This document shows positions 7,941-24,521 of a stretch of DNA of 64,000 nucleotides, piece by piece. Within the stretch, counting starts at the first letter, position 1; every line of letters begins with the position of its first letter. Below the pieces are notes generated by a model, which was given only the letters and a program-made list of their open reading frames with translations, had not been told where the DNA came from and searched no databases. The DNA is from Roseitalea porphyridii (lineage in GTDB: Bacteria > Pseudomonadota > Alphaproteobacteria > Rhizobiales > Rhizobiaceae). Where the stretch lies: NCBI RefSeq assembly GCF_004331955.1, contig NZ_CP036532.1, positions 1,674,001-1,738,000 of the forward strand, in the 5' to 3' direction. A program made the translations under genes and the position numbers.

Positions 7941-9905
7941 ATGACAAGACGATTGCTCGAGACGACGACGGCCATTGGCCTGTTGACGATGGTGGTGGGC
8001 GCCGGCGTTGCTCACGCACAGGACGATGCCGGCATGCAGGAGGGTGTCGGTGCCGAACTCGTCCGCTGCGTTCTGGAACAGCAACCGTGCCCGGACGCGA
8101 CCGACGCCGACATCAGTGCGGCCGCACAGATGCTCGCCGACCAGACCGGCGCGACGATCGCCGACGCCGAAGCCCGCATTCGCGAGGCCTTGCCCGAAGC
8201 CGGCGTGACCGCTGGGGAGCTGGAGACGACCGAGACCGAAACGCCACCGGCCGAGACCGAAGCTGCGGCCGAGGCGGATGCCGATACGGCCGAAACGCCC
8301 CCCGTGGAAGACGAGACCGCCGCAGGGCAGGAGACCACGGACGTGGCCGAGCCGTCCGATGCGGTCGACGAAGCGATGGAAGCCGTTGAAGAGGGCGAGC
8401 AGGCCGCCGGCGAAGTCGTCGAGAAACCGCAGCCCGAAACCGATGCCGAGGCGGGCGCTGCGGCGGAGGCCGGTGCGGAAGGTGAAGCGCCGCCCGTTGA
8501 AACAGCCACTGAAGACGCGGCAAATGAGGGCGAGGAGCAGCAGGCCGAGTCCGAAACGCCTGCGCAGACCGGCGCCGAAGCCGCTGCCGAGGCCGAAACG
8601 GAAACCGAGGCCGAGACGACGGCTGTCGACGAGACCGGCCAGGAAACGGGCGATGAACTGCCGGCCGAGCCGACCGGCGACGCCGCCGCGGCCACCGAAG
8701 AGACCGATGCGACGGCTGAAGCCGAAGCCGCTGCCGAAACAGCCGAGACCGACGCCGAAGCCGCCGCCCGGGCTGAAGCCGAGGCCGATCAGGTCGCGCC
8801 CGAGCCGACACCGGAGCAGCGCGCCGCGCGCGCCGAGCGCCAGGCGCAGAGGCAGGCCGATCGCGGCAACGCGGAGGCACTGCAGGCGGCCGATCAGGAG
8901 ATCGAGGCCGAAACAGAAGCCGAAAGCCAGGCCGAGGTTCAGGTCGAAACCGTCACCGAGGAGACCGCGCGTCGAAGCGACGAAACGGTCGAGGCCGAAG
9001 CGACGGCGCAGCAGGACACGGACCAGCTTCTGCGCAACATTCTGGGCATTGCCGCCGGCGCCACCGTCGGCGCCGTCCTCGGCAACCAGTTCAACGTGGT
9101 CGAGCCGGCCGGCGACCGCGTGGTCGTCGAACGCGACGGCGAACTGGTCGTGCTGCGCGACGAGAACGAACTGCTGCGCCGGCCCGGAACGCGGGTGCGC
9201 ACGCGCACCTTCGCCGACGGCAGCACACGCACCGTGGTGATCCGCGAAAACGACGTCCGGATCGTCACCATCCGCGCGGCCGACGGCACGATCCTCTACC
9301 GGGCCCGTGTGGCGCCGGACGGCCAGCGCGTCGTCCTGATCGACGAGCGGCAGTACGAGCCCGAACCGGTCGACATCACCCGGCTGCCGTCTGCGCCGCG
9401 CGCCCGCGTGATCGAATATGGCGAGGCCGACGTCGACACGATCCGTTCGGCGCTTGCCGCCGAAGTGCCGCGCCTCGACCGCCGCTATTCGCTGCAGCAG
9501 GTGCGAGACGTGCGTGAACTGCGCGCGCTGGTGCCGGGCATCGATCTGGCCGTCAATTTCGCCACCGGCTCGGCGGCGATTCCGCCCAGCGAAGCCGAAG
9601 CGCTGACCGCACTCGGCCGGACCGTCGAGCGGATGATCGCCGAGGATCCGGACGAACTCTTCCTCGTCGAGGGCCACACCGACACGGTCGGCGCCGCCGC
9701 CTACAATCTGGCCCTGTCCGACCGACGCGCGGAGAGCGTCGCCCTCGCGCTGACCGAGTATTTCGACATTCCGCCCGAAAACCTCGTCACCCAGGGCTAT
9801 GGCGAGCGGTTCCTGAAGGTGGAACAGGCCGGCGACATCCGCGCCAACCGTCGCGCGGTCGTCCGGCGGATCACGCCGCTGGTCCGCGCTGCCGGAGCGC
9901 AGTGA
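7941..9905 (+). CDS. OmpA-family outer-membrane/peptidoglycan-binding protein with Ala/Glu-rich linker
   Basis: The product is 654 residues from the ATG at 7941, which has GAGGAG 6 bases before it and begins a signal peptide (MTRRLLETTTAIGLLTMVVG, cleavage probably after AHA). Residues about 92-340 are low-complexity, dominated by Ala, Glu and Thr (repeats such as AEAEAAAETAETDAEAAA). A hydrophobic, glycine-rich segment (ILGIAAGATVGAVLGNQ) follows near 366-382. The C-terminal 120 residues are an OmpA domain: VNFATGSAAI near 538, GHTDTVGAAAYNLALSDRRA near 578, and ANRRAVV near 635, with the Asp and Arg that bind diaminopimelate. It should tether the outer membrane to the wall across the periplasm; the linker is a likely spacer. 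The gene sits between tuf and tRNA-Trp, where relatives usually have nothing this large, and has terminators on both sides. Confidence 0.85.
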   Translation: MTRRLLETTTAIGLLTMVVGAGVAHAQDDAGMQEGVGAELVRCVLEQQPCPDATDADISAAAQMLADQTGATIADAEARIREALPEAGVTAGELETTETETPPAETEAAAEADADTAETPPVEDETAAGQETTDVAEPSDAVDEAMEAVEEGEQAAGEVVEKPQPETDAEAGAAAEAGAEGEAPPVETATEDAANEGEEQQAESETPAQTGAEAAAEAETETEAETTAVDETGQETGDELPAEPTGDAAAATEETDATAEAEAAAETAETDAEAAARAEAEADQVAPEPTPEQRAARAERQAQRQADRGNAEALQAADQEIEAETEAESQAEVQVETVTEETARRSDETVEAEATAQQDTDQLLRNILGIAAGATVGAVLGNQFNVVEPAGDRVVVERDGELVVLRDENELLRRPGTRVRTRTFADGSTRTVVIRENDVRIVTIRAADGTILYRARVAPDGQRVVLIDERQYEPEPVDITRLPSAPRARVIEYGEADVDTIRSALAAEVPRLDRRYSLQQVRDVRELRALVPGIDLAVNFATGSAAIPPSEAEALTALGRTVERMIAEDPDELFLVEGHTDTVGAAAYNLALSDRRAESVALALTEYFDIPPENLVTQGYGERFLKVEQAGDIRANRRAVVRRITPLVRAAGAQ

Positions 9906-9949
9906 CGACCGACCCCCGATCAGCCGGCCGGCGGTCGGCATGGCGATCA

Positions 9950-9973
9950 AGGCGGGCCGCGGCCCGCCTTTTT
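9950..9973 (+). terminator. Rho-independent terminator after the OmpA-family gene
   Basis: AGGCGGGC and GCCCGCCT form an 8-base stem around CGCG and are followed by a run of five T. It lies 45 bases after the stop codon. Confidence 0.85.
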
Positions 9974-10018
9974 CGGTTGAAACGCGCTTCGGCGCGCATT
10001 ATCAGTCCGGTCACCGAT

Positions 10019-10094
10019 AGGGGTATAGCTCAGTTGGTAGAGCGTCGGTCTCCAAAACCGAAGGTCCACGGTTCGAGCCCGTGTGCCCCTGCCA
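10019..10094 (+). tRNA. trpT: tRNA-Trp (CCA anticodon)
   Basis: The 76-base gene folds as a standard cloverleaf. The acceptor stem is AGGGGTA with TGCCCCT, the anticodon stem TCGGT/ACCGA encloses the loop CTCCAAA with anticodon CCA, and the T arm is CACGG-TTCGAGC-CCGTG. The terminal CCA is encoded (10092-10094). Its place just before secE-nusG is the usual one in Hyphomicrobiales. Confidence 0.97.
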
Positions 10095-10134
10095 GAGGTT
10101 CGCGGCACGCCGGTCACAGGGCTCCGGGCGGCGC

Positions 10135-10185
10135 TTGACTTTTTTGCCGTGCGCCCTTGATCTCGCCCCGAATCGCCGCTAGATG
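10135..10185 (+). promoter_or_regulatory. Candidate promoter region for secE-nusG
   Basis: Two overlapping sigma-70-like arrangements occur: TTGACT (10135-10140) with TGATCT 17 bases on, and TTGATC (10157-10162) with TAGATG (10180-10185), also 17 apart. Neither is a strong match. The leader to the secE ATG would be about 150 bases. Confidence 0.3.
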
Positions 10186-10347
10186 ATCCCCTGCGCTGGA
10201 ATTGCCCTTGCGGGCGGGTTGCGCTTTCACCAACACGAACGGGAACTGACATCGACGGCGCATCCCTTTGCGTGTCGACGATCACCCCGTTACGCAGCAG
10301 GAAAGGCGGCGCGGGCGCATTTCGCCGCCATGGACCGGACGATCTAG

Positions 10348-10545
10348 ATGGCACGCACCAATCCGTTCACCTTCATTCAGCAGGTGCGCGCGGAAACGGC
10401 CAAGGTGACCTGGCCGTCGCGCCGCGAGACGCTGATCTCGACGATCATGGTGCTGATCATGGTGGTGATCGCGGCATTGTTCTTTTTCACGGTCGACCAG
10501 ATCTATTCCTGGGTCTTCGACCTGATCTTCGGTCCGGCACGATAA
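10348..10545 (+). CDS. secE: Preprotein translocase subunit SecE
   Basis: The 65-residue product has the short form usual outside enterobacteria. An amphipathic N-terminal part (NPFTFIQQVRAETAKVTWPS) contains the conserved KVTWPSR motif, and one membrane helix follows at about residues 33-55. SecE clamps SecY in the SecYEG channel. It is followed by nusG after 34 bases, the standard order. Confidence 0.97.
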   Translation: MARTNPFTFIQQVRAETAKVTWPSRRETLISTIMVLIMVVIAALFFFTVDQIYSWVFDLIFGPAR

Positions 10546-10579
10546 ACGAAAAACAAGATCACGGGTGGTTCCGACGCTG

Positions 10580-11110
10580 ATGACGGCGCGCTGGTACATT
10601 GTTCATGCCTACTCCAACTTCGAAAAGAAGGTGGCCGAGGCGATCGAGGAGAACGCCAAGGCCAAGGGGCTGTGGGACCGGTTCGAGCAGATTCTCGTGC
10701 CCGTCGAGAAGGTGATCGAGGTGCGCAAGGGCCGCAAGGTCGATGCCGAGCGCAAGTTCTTTCCCGGTTACGTGATGGTGCGCGCCCATCTGACCGACGA
10801 TGTCTATCACCTGATCAAGAACACGCCGAAGGTGACCGGCTTTCTGGGCTCCGACAACAAGCCCGTGCCGATCTCCGATCGCGAGGCCGAGCAGATCCTG
10901 GGCCAGATCCAGGAAGGCGTCGAGCACCCCAAGCCGTCGGTCTCCTTCGAGGTCGGCGAGAGCGTGCGCGTCACCGAGGGCTCGTTCGCCTCGTTCAACG
11001 GCATCGTTCAGGAAGTCGACGAGGAACGTTCGCGCCTGAAGGTGGAAGTGTCGATCTTCGGCCGGGCGACCCCGGTCGATCTGGAATTCGGAATGGTCGA
11101 AAAAGGCTAG
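10580..11110 (+). CDS. nusG: Transcription termination/antitermination factor NusG
   Basis: The 176-residue product begins MTARWYIVHAYSNFEKKVAE and has the NGN domain (residues 1-110, with RKFFPGYVMVRA) and a C-terminal KOW domain (VRVTEGSFASFNGIVQEVDE). NusG binds the RNA polymerase clamp, suppresses pausing and links to Rho or to S10. I place the start at the ATG at 10580, which matches the family; a GTG at 10565 would add five residues. It precedes rplK by 142 bases. Confidence 0.97.
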   Translation: MTARWYIVHAYSNFEKKVAEAIEENAKAKGLWDRFEQILVPVEKVIEVRKGRKVDAERKFFPGYVMVRAHLTDDVYHLIKNTPKVTGFLGSDNKPVPISDREAEQILGQIQEGVEHPKPSVSFEVGESVRVTEGSFASFNGIVQEVDEERSRLKVEVSIFGRATPVDLEFGMVEKG

Positions 11111-11252
11111 TCCGAAGTGCCGGCCGGGGCCTTCGTGTTCTCGGTCCGGTCGCAAAGGTGGGAGGCAGGCGCGCCTGAGCCGGGCGTGCCGAAGCCGCAC
11201 CACCGACGTCTCAACCGCCGGGTGACGCCGGCCTTGGAAGGAAAGACGACAA

Positions 11253-11681
11253 ATGGCCAAGAAGGTTGCAGGCCTGCTCAAGCTGCAGGTCCCCGCAGGA
11301 GCCGCCAACCCGTCGCCGCCCATCGGGCCGGCGCTCGGTCAGCGCGGCATCAACATCATGGAATTCTGCAAGGCGTTCAATGCCGCCACGCAGGAAATGG
11401 AAAAAGGCGCGCCGATTCCGACGACAATCACCTACTATCAGGACAAGTCGTTCACCTTCAAGACGAAGACGCCGCCCGCCGCGTTCCTGCTCAAGAAGGC
11501 CGCGAACCTGAAGTCGGGCTCCAAGGCGCCGGGCAAGGAATCGGCCGGCTCGATCAGCCGCGACAAGGTGCGCGAGATCGCTGAACTGAAGATGAAGGAC
11601 CTCAACGCAGCCGACATCGAAGGCGCCATGCGCCAGATCGAGGGTTCGGCGCGGGCCATGGGCCTGAAGGTGGAGGGCTGA
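11253..11681 (+). CDS. rplK: 50S ribosomal protein L11
   Basis: The 142-residue product starts [20 protein letters not shown] and carries the proline-rich N-terminal domain ([20 protein letters not shown]) and the C-terminal 23S rRNA-binding domain. L11 forms the GTPase-associated centre with 23S rRNA and is needed for RelA stimulation. A strong site (GGAAGGAAAG) precedes the ATG. It is co-transcribed with rplA two bases downstream. Confidence 0.98.
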   Translation: MAKKVAGLLKLQVPAGAANPSPPIGPALGQRGINIMEFCKAFNAATQEMEKGAPIPTTITYYQDKSFTFKTKTPPAAFLLKKAANLKSGSKAPGKESAGSISRDKVREIAELKMKDLNAADIEGAMRQIEGSARAMGLKVEG

Positions 11682-11683
11682 CC

Positions 11684-12385
11684 ATGGCAAAGCTTGGAAA
11701 ACGCACCCGCGCGCTGCGCGAGGGCATCGACCGCAACGCCGTGCTGCCGCTCGAGGAAGCCGTCGAGATGATCAAGCAGCGGGCCACCGCCAAGTTCGAC
11801 GAGACGATCGAGCTTGCGATGAACCTGGGCGTCGATCCGCGCCATGCCGACCAGATGGTCCGTGGCGTGGTCAACCTGCCCAACGGCACCGGCCGCGACG
11901 TCAAGGTCGCCGTGTTCGCCCGTGGCGACAAGGCCGAGGAAGCCAAGGCCGCCGGTGCCGACATCGTTGGCGCCGAGGACCTGGTGGAGACGGTGCAGAA
12001 CGGCCAGATCGACTTCGACCGCTGTATCGCGACGCCGGACATGATGCCGCTGGTCGGCCGTCTGGGCAAGGTGCTCGGTCCGCGCGGCCTGATGCCGAAC
12101 CCCAAGGTCGGCACCGTCACGCCCGACGTGGCCGCCGCGGTGAAGTCCGCCAAGGGCGGCGCCGTTCAGTTCCGCGTCGAAAAGGCCGGCATTGTTCATG
12201 CCGGCGTCGGCAAGGCCTCCTTCGATGCCAAGGCGATCGCCGAGAACGTGCGCGCCTTCGCCGATGCGGTGCAAAAGGCCAAGCCGGCCGGCGCCAAGGG
12301 CACCTATGTGCGCAAGGTCGCGCTGACCTCGACGATGGGTCCGGGCGTCAAGATCGATCCGGCGAGCCTTTCGGCCGCCGAATGA
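11684..12385 (+). CDS. rplA: 50S ribosomal protein L1
   Basis: The 233-residue product starts [20 protein letters not shown] and contains the L1 signature region ([20 protein letters not shown]). L1 forms the mobile stalk near the E site and in many bacteria represses its own operon by binding the L11-L1 mRNA. It starts two bases after rplK stops, suggesting translational coupling. Confidence 0.98.
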   Translation: MAKLGKRTRALREGIDRNAVLPLEEAVEMIKQRATAKFDETIELAMNLGVDPRHADQMVRGVVNLPNGTGRDVKVAVFARGDKAEEAKAAGADIVGAEDLVETVQNGQIDFDRCIATPDMMPLVGRLGKVLGPRGLMPNPKVGTVTPDVAAAVKSAKGGAVQFRVEKAGIVHAGVGKASFDAKAIAENVRAFADAVQKAKPAGAKGTYVRKVALTSTMGPGVKIDPASLSAAE

Positions 12386-12738
12386 ATCGAATTCGGAGCC
12401 GGTCGCGATAAGCGGCTGGTTCCGTTGAAGAATTCCGGCTCCGCCTGGCGGGGCCGGATGGCCGGGAAACCGGTCCCTGTCCGAGATTGCAGGCGGCTCG
12501 CCTTAATTCGCATGAGCCTGCATGAGACGGGTGCGGACGTTTCATGCCCGAACCGGCGACGGAACGGGCGGAGAACGGTTCGAACCGTATTGCCTTGTGC
12601 CGCAAGGGGCCCGTCGGGCGCCTGAGGCGTAAGGGGGCAGGATCCTCGAGCGTCGCGGCGCGGGGTCCAAACCCGGGGCGCGGCAAAGGCAAACCGCGAT
12701 GGCAGGCCAAGCCTTCCATCGCACGACGGAGAGACGAA
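12386..12738 (+). promoter_or_regulatory. Candidate L10 leader (rplJL autoregulation)
   Basis: This 353-base gap before rplJ contains no supported gene; the frame open upstream of the rplJ GTG is not family-like. It is rich in complementary segments: GCAGGC near 12490 with GCCTGC near 12518, followed by the stretch TGCATGAGACGGGTG, which I recall as conserved in alphaproteobacterial leaders in front of rplJ. In other bacteria, L10 with L7/L12 binds a kink-turn in this leader and represses translation. Assignment is by position and remembered conservation, not by folding. Confidence 0.5.
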
Positions 12739-13257
12739 GTGGATAGAGCGGAAAAACGCGAATTCGTCACCCAGCTGAACTCGGTCTTCAAGCAGTCCGG
12801 TTCGGTGGTGGTGGCCCACTACACGGGTCTGACCGTCGCGCAGATGGGTGACTTGCGCACCCGGATGCGTGATGCGGGCGGCACCGTGAAGGTTGCGAAG
12901 AACCGCCTCGCCAAGATCGCTCTTCAAGGCACGGAAGCCGAGGGCATGTCCGACCTGTTCCAGGGTCAGACGCTGATTGCCTATGCCGAAGATCCGGTAA
13001 CGGCTCCGAAAGTGGCAAGCGAGTTCGCCAAGACCAACGACAAGCTCGTCGTTCTTGGCGGAGCGCTCGGCCCCACCGTTCTCGATGCGGGTGGCGTGAA
13101 GGCTCTGGCCGAACTGCCCTCGCTTGATGAACTGCGGGCCAAGCTCGTCGGCATGATCCAGACGCCGGCGACCCGCCTTGCCCAGGTCACGAGCGCGCCG
13201 GCCGGCCAGCTGGCCCGCGTGTTCGGCGCCTATGCCAAGAAGGACGAAGCCGCGTGA
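12739..13257 (+). CDS. rplJ: 50S ribosomal protein L10
   Basis: The 172-residue product starts [20 protein letters not shown] at a GTG (12739) with GGAGAG just upstream. The longer in-frame start at 12544 would add 65 residues foreign to the family. The N-terminal domain contains [12 protein letters not shown] and [12 protein letters not shown], and the C-terminal helix that binds L7/L12 dimers ends [15 protein letters not shown]10 is the base of the L7/L12 stalk. It pairs with rplL after 59 bases. Confidence 0.97.
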   Translation: MDRAEKREFVTQLNSVFKQSGSVVVAHYTGLTVAQMGDLRTRMRDAGGTVKVAKNRLAKIALQGTEAEGMSDLFQGQTLIAYAEDPVTAPKVASEFAKTNDKLVVLGGALGPTVLDAGGVKALAELPSLDELRAKLVGMIQTPATRLAQVTSAPAGQLARVFGAYAKKDEAA

Positions 13258-13316
13258 GGCTGTCTTTGAACCGTCAAACCAACTGTTCGAACCTGATATC
13301 CGAAGGAAGATGAAAA

Positions 13317-13697
13317 ATGGCTGATCTCGCCAAAATCGTAGATGACCTGTCGTCGCTGACCGTGATGGAAGCGGCCGAACTGTCCAAGATGCTTGAAGAG
13401 AAGTGGGGCGTTTCCGCCGCCGCTCCGGTTGCCGTCGCGGCCGCCGGTGGCGCCGGTGCCGCCGAAGCTGCTCCGGAAGAGGAAAAGGACGAGTTCGACG
13501 TGATCTTGGAGTCGGCAGGCGACAAGAAGATCAACGTCATCAAGGAAGTGCGCACCATCACCGGTCTGGGCCTGAAGGAAGCCAAGGACCTGGTCGAAGG
13601 CGCGCCCAAGCCGGTCAAGGAAGCCGTTTCCAAGGGCGAAGCCGAGGAAATCGTCAAGAAGCTCGAGGAAGCCGGCGCCAAGGCGTCGATGAAGTAA
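13317..13697 (+). CDS. rplL: 50S ribosomal protein L7/L12
   Basis: The 126-residue acidic product has an N-terminal dimerisation helix ([20 protein letters not shown]), an Ala/Gly hinge ([19 protein letters not shown]) and a C-terminal domain with [17 protein letters not shown] that recruits translation factors. Multiple copies form the ribosomal stalk with L10. A strong site (GAAGGAAGA) precedes the ATG. Hairpins at 13712-13815 follow before rpoB. Confidence 0.98.
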   Translation: MADLAKIVDDLSSLTVMEAAELSKMLEEKWGVSAAAPVAVAAAGGAGAAEAAPEEEKDEFDVILESAGDKKINVIKEVRTITGLGLKEAKDLVEGAPKPVKEAVSKGEAEEIVKKLEEAGAKASMK

Positions 13698-13711
13698 GCG
13701 TTCAGGGCTCT

Positions 13712-13815
13712 GGCGGGCGCGTTCGCGCGCCCGCCGCTCACCGATGTGGGCAGGCCTTGTGTTGTGCGTGAACCCTTTTCCTGAAGCCTGAAGGCAGGTT
13801 TCCGGAAACGGGTTT
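13712..13815 (+). promoter_or_regulatory. Two hairpins between rplL and rpoB, probable attenuator/processing region
   Basis: GGCGGGCGCG-TTCG-CGCGCCCGCC (13712-13735) is a perfect 10-base stem with a UUCG tetraloop. A second structure pairs AACCC (13771) with GGGTT (13815) around smaller repeats (GCCT/AGGC, TTCC/GGAA). Only a short TTTT follows the second. In other bacteria the rplL-rpoB spacer holds an attenuator and an RNase III site that lower rpoBC expression relative to the stalk genes; that role is inferred here. Confidence 0.5.
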
Positions 13816-13939
13816 TATCCGTTTTGAGGTGGCGGGACCGGGCGCATGGGTTCCGCCCCACCGTTTGGCCGGGCGCGGTGTGGTGACCGCCCGGCATGGA
13901 CATGACCGCCCGGCCAGGGCGAGATGACGAGGAGCGGCA

Positions 13940-18082
<4,143 letters not shown>

Positions 18083-18184
18083 TCAAGGCGGGGCCGGCTA
18101 CGCGCCGGCCCGCCGCACCCGTACGTTTCCGGTGGCTGACCTGCCACCATTTGCAAAGGGCGCTATGCCCACAAGGAGAACGGC

Positions 18185-22393
<4,209 letters not shown>

Positions 22394-22443
22394 GGCCTTT
22401 CGGCCGGCCGGCGCGCAAGCGTCATCGCTAGGAGGAAGAACGG

Positions 22444-22475
22444 GCCGGGGCAGGGAACTGCCCCGGCTCTTTTTT
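22444..22475 (+). terminator. Rho-independent terminator of the rpoBC operon
   Basis: GCCGGGGCAG and CTGCCCCGGC form a perfect 10-base stem around GGAA (GNRA loop), followed by TCTTTTTT. Confidence 0.93.
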
Positions 22476-22621
22476 GCACGGACCGGACGCCGCTCCGAGC
22501 CTGCCCGGCACACCTGACGGGCGGCCATCCGCCTCCACCGGCGCCTCATCTTGACGTTGCGTCCGCCTGCCACACATCCATGGGTGGAGCAGCGTGGAGC
22601 GTGAGCGATCCCGGATCGCCG

Positions 22622-22643
22622 TCCGGTTCGGAGCCGAACCGGA
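22622..22643. promoter_or_regulatory. Perfect 22-base palindrome upstream of the AraC-type gene
   Basis: TCCGGTTCGG (22622-22631) and CCGAACCGGA (22634-22643) are exact complements separated by AG. The site lies 29 bases before the ATG at 22673. It could be an operator for a dimeric regulator, perhaps autoregulation, or an mRNA hairpin. No T-run follows. Confidence 0.5.
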
Positions 22644-22672
22644 AGGGCCGACCGGATCGCGTCCTGACCGAG

Positions 22673-23722
22673 ATGACGGACCTGAAGCTGGATTTGAGGG
22701 GCGCGGACCCCGCCCTTCAGCGTGAGTACTGGCAGGGCGTGGCCCCGACCGCCTACGCGGTGCGGAACCTTGGCGACCGGCTGGTCCCGCTCGACGTGCG
22801 CCTGTCGATCTGGCGGCACGGCGGCATTGCCGCGTCCCGTTTTTCGAGCCGCTCCTACGTCGTTGCGCGCCCGGACGAGAACGTCGCCCGCCACGCCGCA
22901 CGGTTCGTCAAGATCAAGCTTTTCCTGCGCGGCGGCGCCGTTCTTTTCGAGGGCGGCCGCAGCCATCAGCTCGACGGCCGCGCCGTCTACATGATCGATC
23001 AGTCGCGGAGCTGGAACATCGCCTATGGCGATCACGAGCAGCTTTCCGTCTTCGTGCCGCACGGGCTGATCGGCTACGACCCCCACCGGTTTCCCGTCTG
23101 CATGCGCTTTTCGACCGGCGGCGGCGTGGGCCGGTTTCTGCACGCCGGCCTGACGGCCTTTCTCCAGCAGGTGCATGGGACCGACGACAGCGACGCCGAA
23201 ACGCTCGAGGCGAGTTTTGTCGGAATGATCAGGGGCGCGCTCGAAGGCGCGACGATGACCGCACGATCCGACGAAATCCGCGGGTCGCGGCTCAAGGCGA
23301 TGTGTGCCTTCATCGAGGCACGCCTTGCCGACGCCGAGCTCAGCCCGGCGACGCTCGAACGCGAGTTCGGCGTTTCGCGCGCGACCCTGTTCAGGGATTT
23401 CCACCACCTTGGCGGGGTGATGAACTACATCAGGACCCGCCGGCTCCAGCATGCCTATAACGAGCTTGCCGGCAGCGACGGCCGCCGCGGCATCGTCGCC
23501 CTGACGGCGGACCGTTGGCATTTCGGCTCGGCCAGCCAGTTCAGCGACGCGTTCCTTCGCCAGTTCGGCGCGCGACCGGGCGAGATCGTCGGCATGCAGC
23601 GATCGCTTCGGGGCGTCGGCGCGGGAGCGCAGCCGGCAGCGGGTCGTTCCGACGATGCGCCGGCCGGACTGGAACTCACCCAGGCCCGCCTGAAGCGGCT
23701 CTATGAAAGCTTTACCGAATAG
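22673..23722 (+). CDS. AraC-family transcriptional regulator
   Basis: The product is 349 residues from the ATG at 22673; an upstream in-frame ATG at 22580 would add 31 residues and include the palindrome within the coding sequence. The first 220 residues form a beta-rich sensor or dimerisation domain resembling the AraC-binding-like type (VKIKLFLRGGAVLFEGGRSH). The C-terminal 100 residues hold two helix-turn-helix units: LEREFGVSRATLFRDFHHLG, then ADRWHFGSASQFSDAFLRQF, with the Phe-Gly-x-x-Ser-Gln-Phe pattern of AraC proteins. It stands alone between the rpoC terminator and a 325-base gap. Ligand and targets are unknown. Confidence 0.88.
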   Translation: MTDLKLDLRGADPALQREYWQGVAPTAYAVRNLGDRLVPLDVRLSIWRHGGIAASRFSSRSYVVARPDENVARHAARFVKIKLFLRGGAVLFEGGRSHQLDGRAVYMIDQSRSWNIAYGDHEQLSVFVPHGLIGYDPHRFPVCMRFSTGGGVGRFLHAGLTAFLQQVHGTDDSDAETLEASFVGMIRGALEGATMTARSDEIRGSRLKAMCAFIEARLADAELSPATLEREFGVSRATLFRDFHHLGGVMNYIRTRRLQHAYNELAGSDGRRGIVALTADRWHFGSASQFSDAFLRQFGARPGEIVGMQRSLRGVGAGAQPAAGRSDDAPAGLELTQARLKRLYESFTE

Positions 23723-24047
23723 GCCGGATCGGCCGATTGAGACCGTGGCGCATCAAAGCTTGAGATTGGACAGGATCGACAGGGTCGGTTTCGCGCCGCA
23801 CAACTGCGGGTCTACGCGGTGCGGCATCCGGTGACCGAACGCCATCCGGCAGCATTGCCATCAGGCCGTCCGAACATCGAACGCCGGGCGATATTGCGCG
23901 GCGGTCGGCAAGATGGGGCGCGGACGGTCTGAATGTATCGTATCGTTACAATGCCGGGCAGGCAAGTTGTTTTGAAGATGAATGTCCCGATACCGAACAA
24001 ATTAGTGTCTGAATACGGTTCGGTAGCGAATTGATCAGGTCTGGGAG
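23723..24047. other. 325-base gap, no gene seen
   Basis: This stretch between the AraC-type gene and the transpeptidase remnant has lower GC than its surroundings near 23930-24030 (GTATCGTATCGTTAC, then A/T-rich DNA), which suggests the promoter of the downstream gene. I could not align a convincing -35/-10 pair. No ORF here is supported. Confidence 0.4.
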
Positions 24048-24056
24048 GTGATCGGT

Positions 24057-24475
24057 ATGCTTACGCGACGTTCTTTTCTGGCGGGAGGCACAGGCATCGT
24101 GGCGCTCACGGCCGCGCCGAATGCGCTTTCAAGACAGGTCTACAAGGACGCGACCGAGCTTCAGCCGGGCGAATTCACCTGGGAGCCCGATCTGTCTCCC
24201 AGTGGCGCGGTCGCCGTCATCGTCTCGCTGCCCGAGCAGCTCGTTCACGTCTACCGCAATGGTGTCCGCATCGCCGTGTCGACCTGCTCGACGGGCAAGC
24301 CCGGCCATTCGACGCCGACCGGCGTCTTCACCGTCCTACAGAAGGACGCCGACCACCGTTCGTCGACCTACAACAATACGCCGATGCCGAACATGAACCG
24401 GCTGACCTGGTCGTCGAGGTCTTCAACACCGCCAACGGCGCCCAGTCCTTCAACGTCATCTTCGGCATCCAGTGA
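24057..24475 (+). pseudogene. Truncated L,D-transpeptidase (YkuD/ErfK type), catalytic part lost
   Basis: From the ATG at 24057 (GGGAGG 8 bases upstream) the frame encodes a twin-arginine-type signal (MLTRRSFLAGGTGIVAL) and the N-terminal part of a YkuD domain: VAVIVSLPEQLVHVYRNGVR, then STGKPGHSTPTGVF and PMPNMNRLTW. An intact enzyme would continue into the HGC-type motif with the catalytic Cys. Here the frame passes into low-complexity Ser/Pro/Thr, while a different frame reads ADLVVEVFNTANGAQSFNVI and FGIQ to a TGA at 24473-24475. The simplest reading is an internal deletion that fused the start of this gene to the tail of another frame. The out-of-frame continuation stays open into the next gene, so an automatic caller would report one 277-residue fusion. 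It cannot be an active transpeptidase. Confidence 0.7.
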
Positions 24476-24521
24476 CGGTGCGGCGCCGTCAGGCGTTCAT
24501 CATGGAGAGGAGGGAGCCAAC

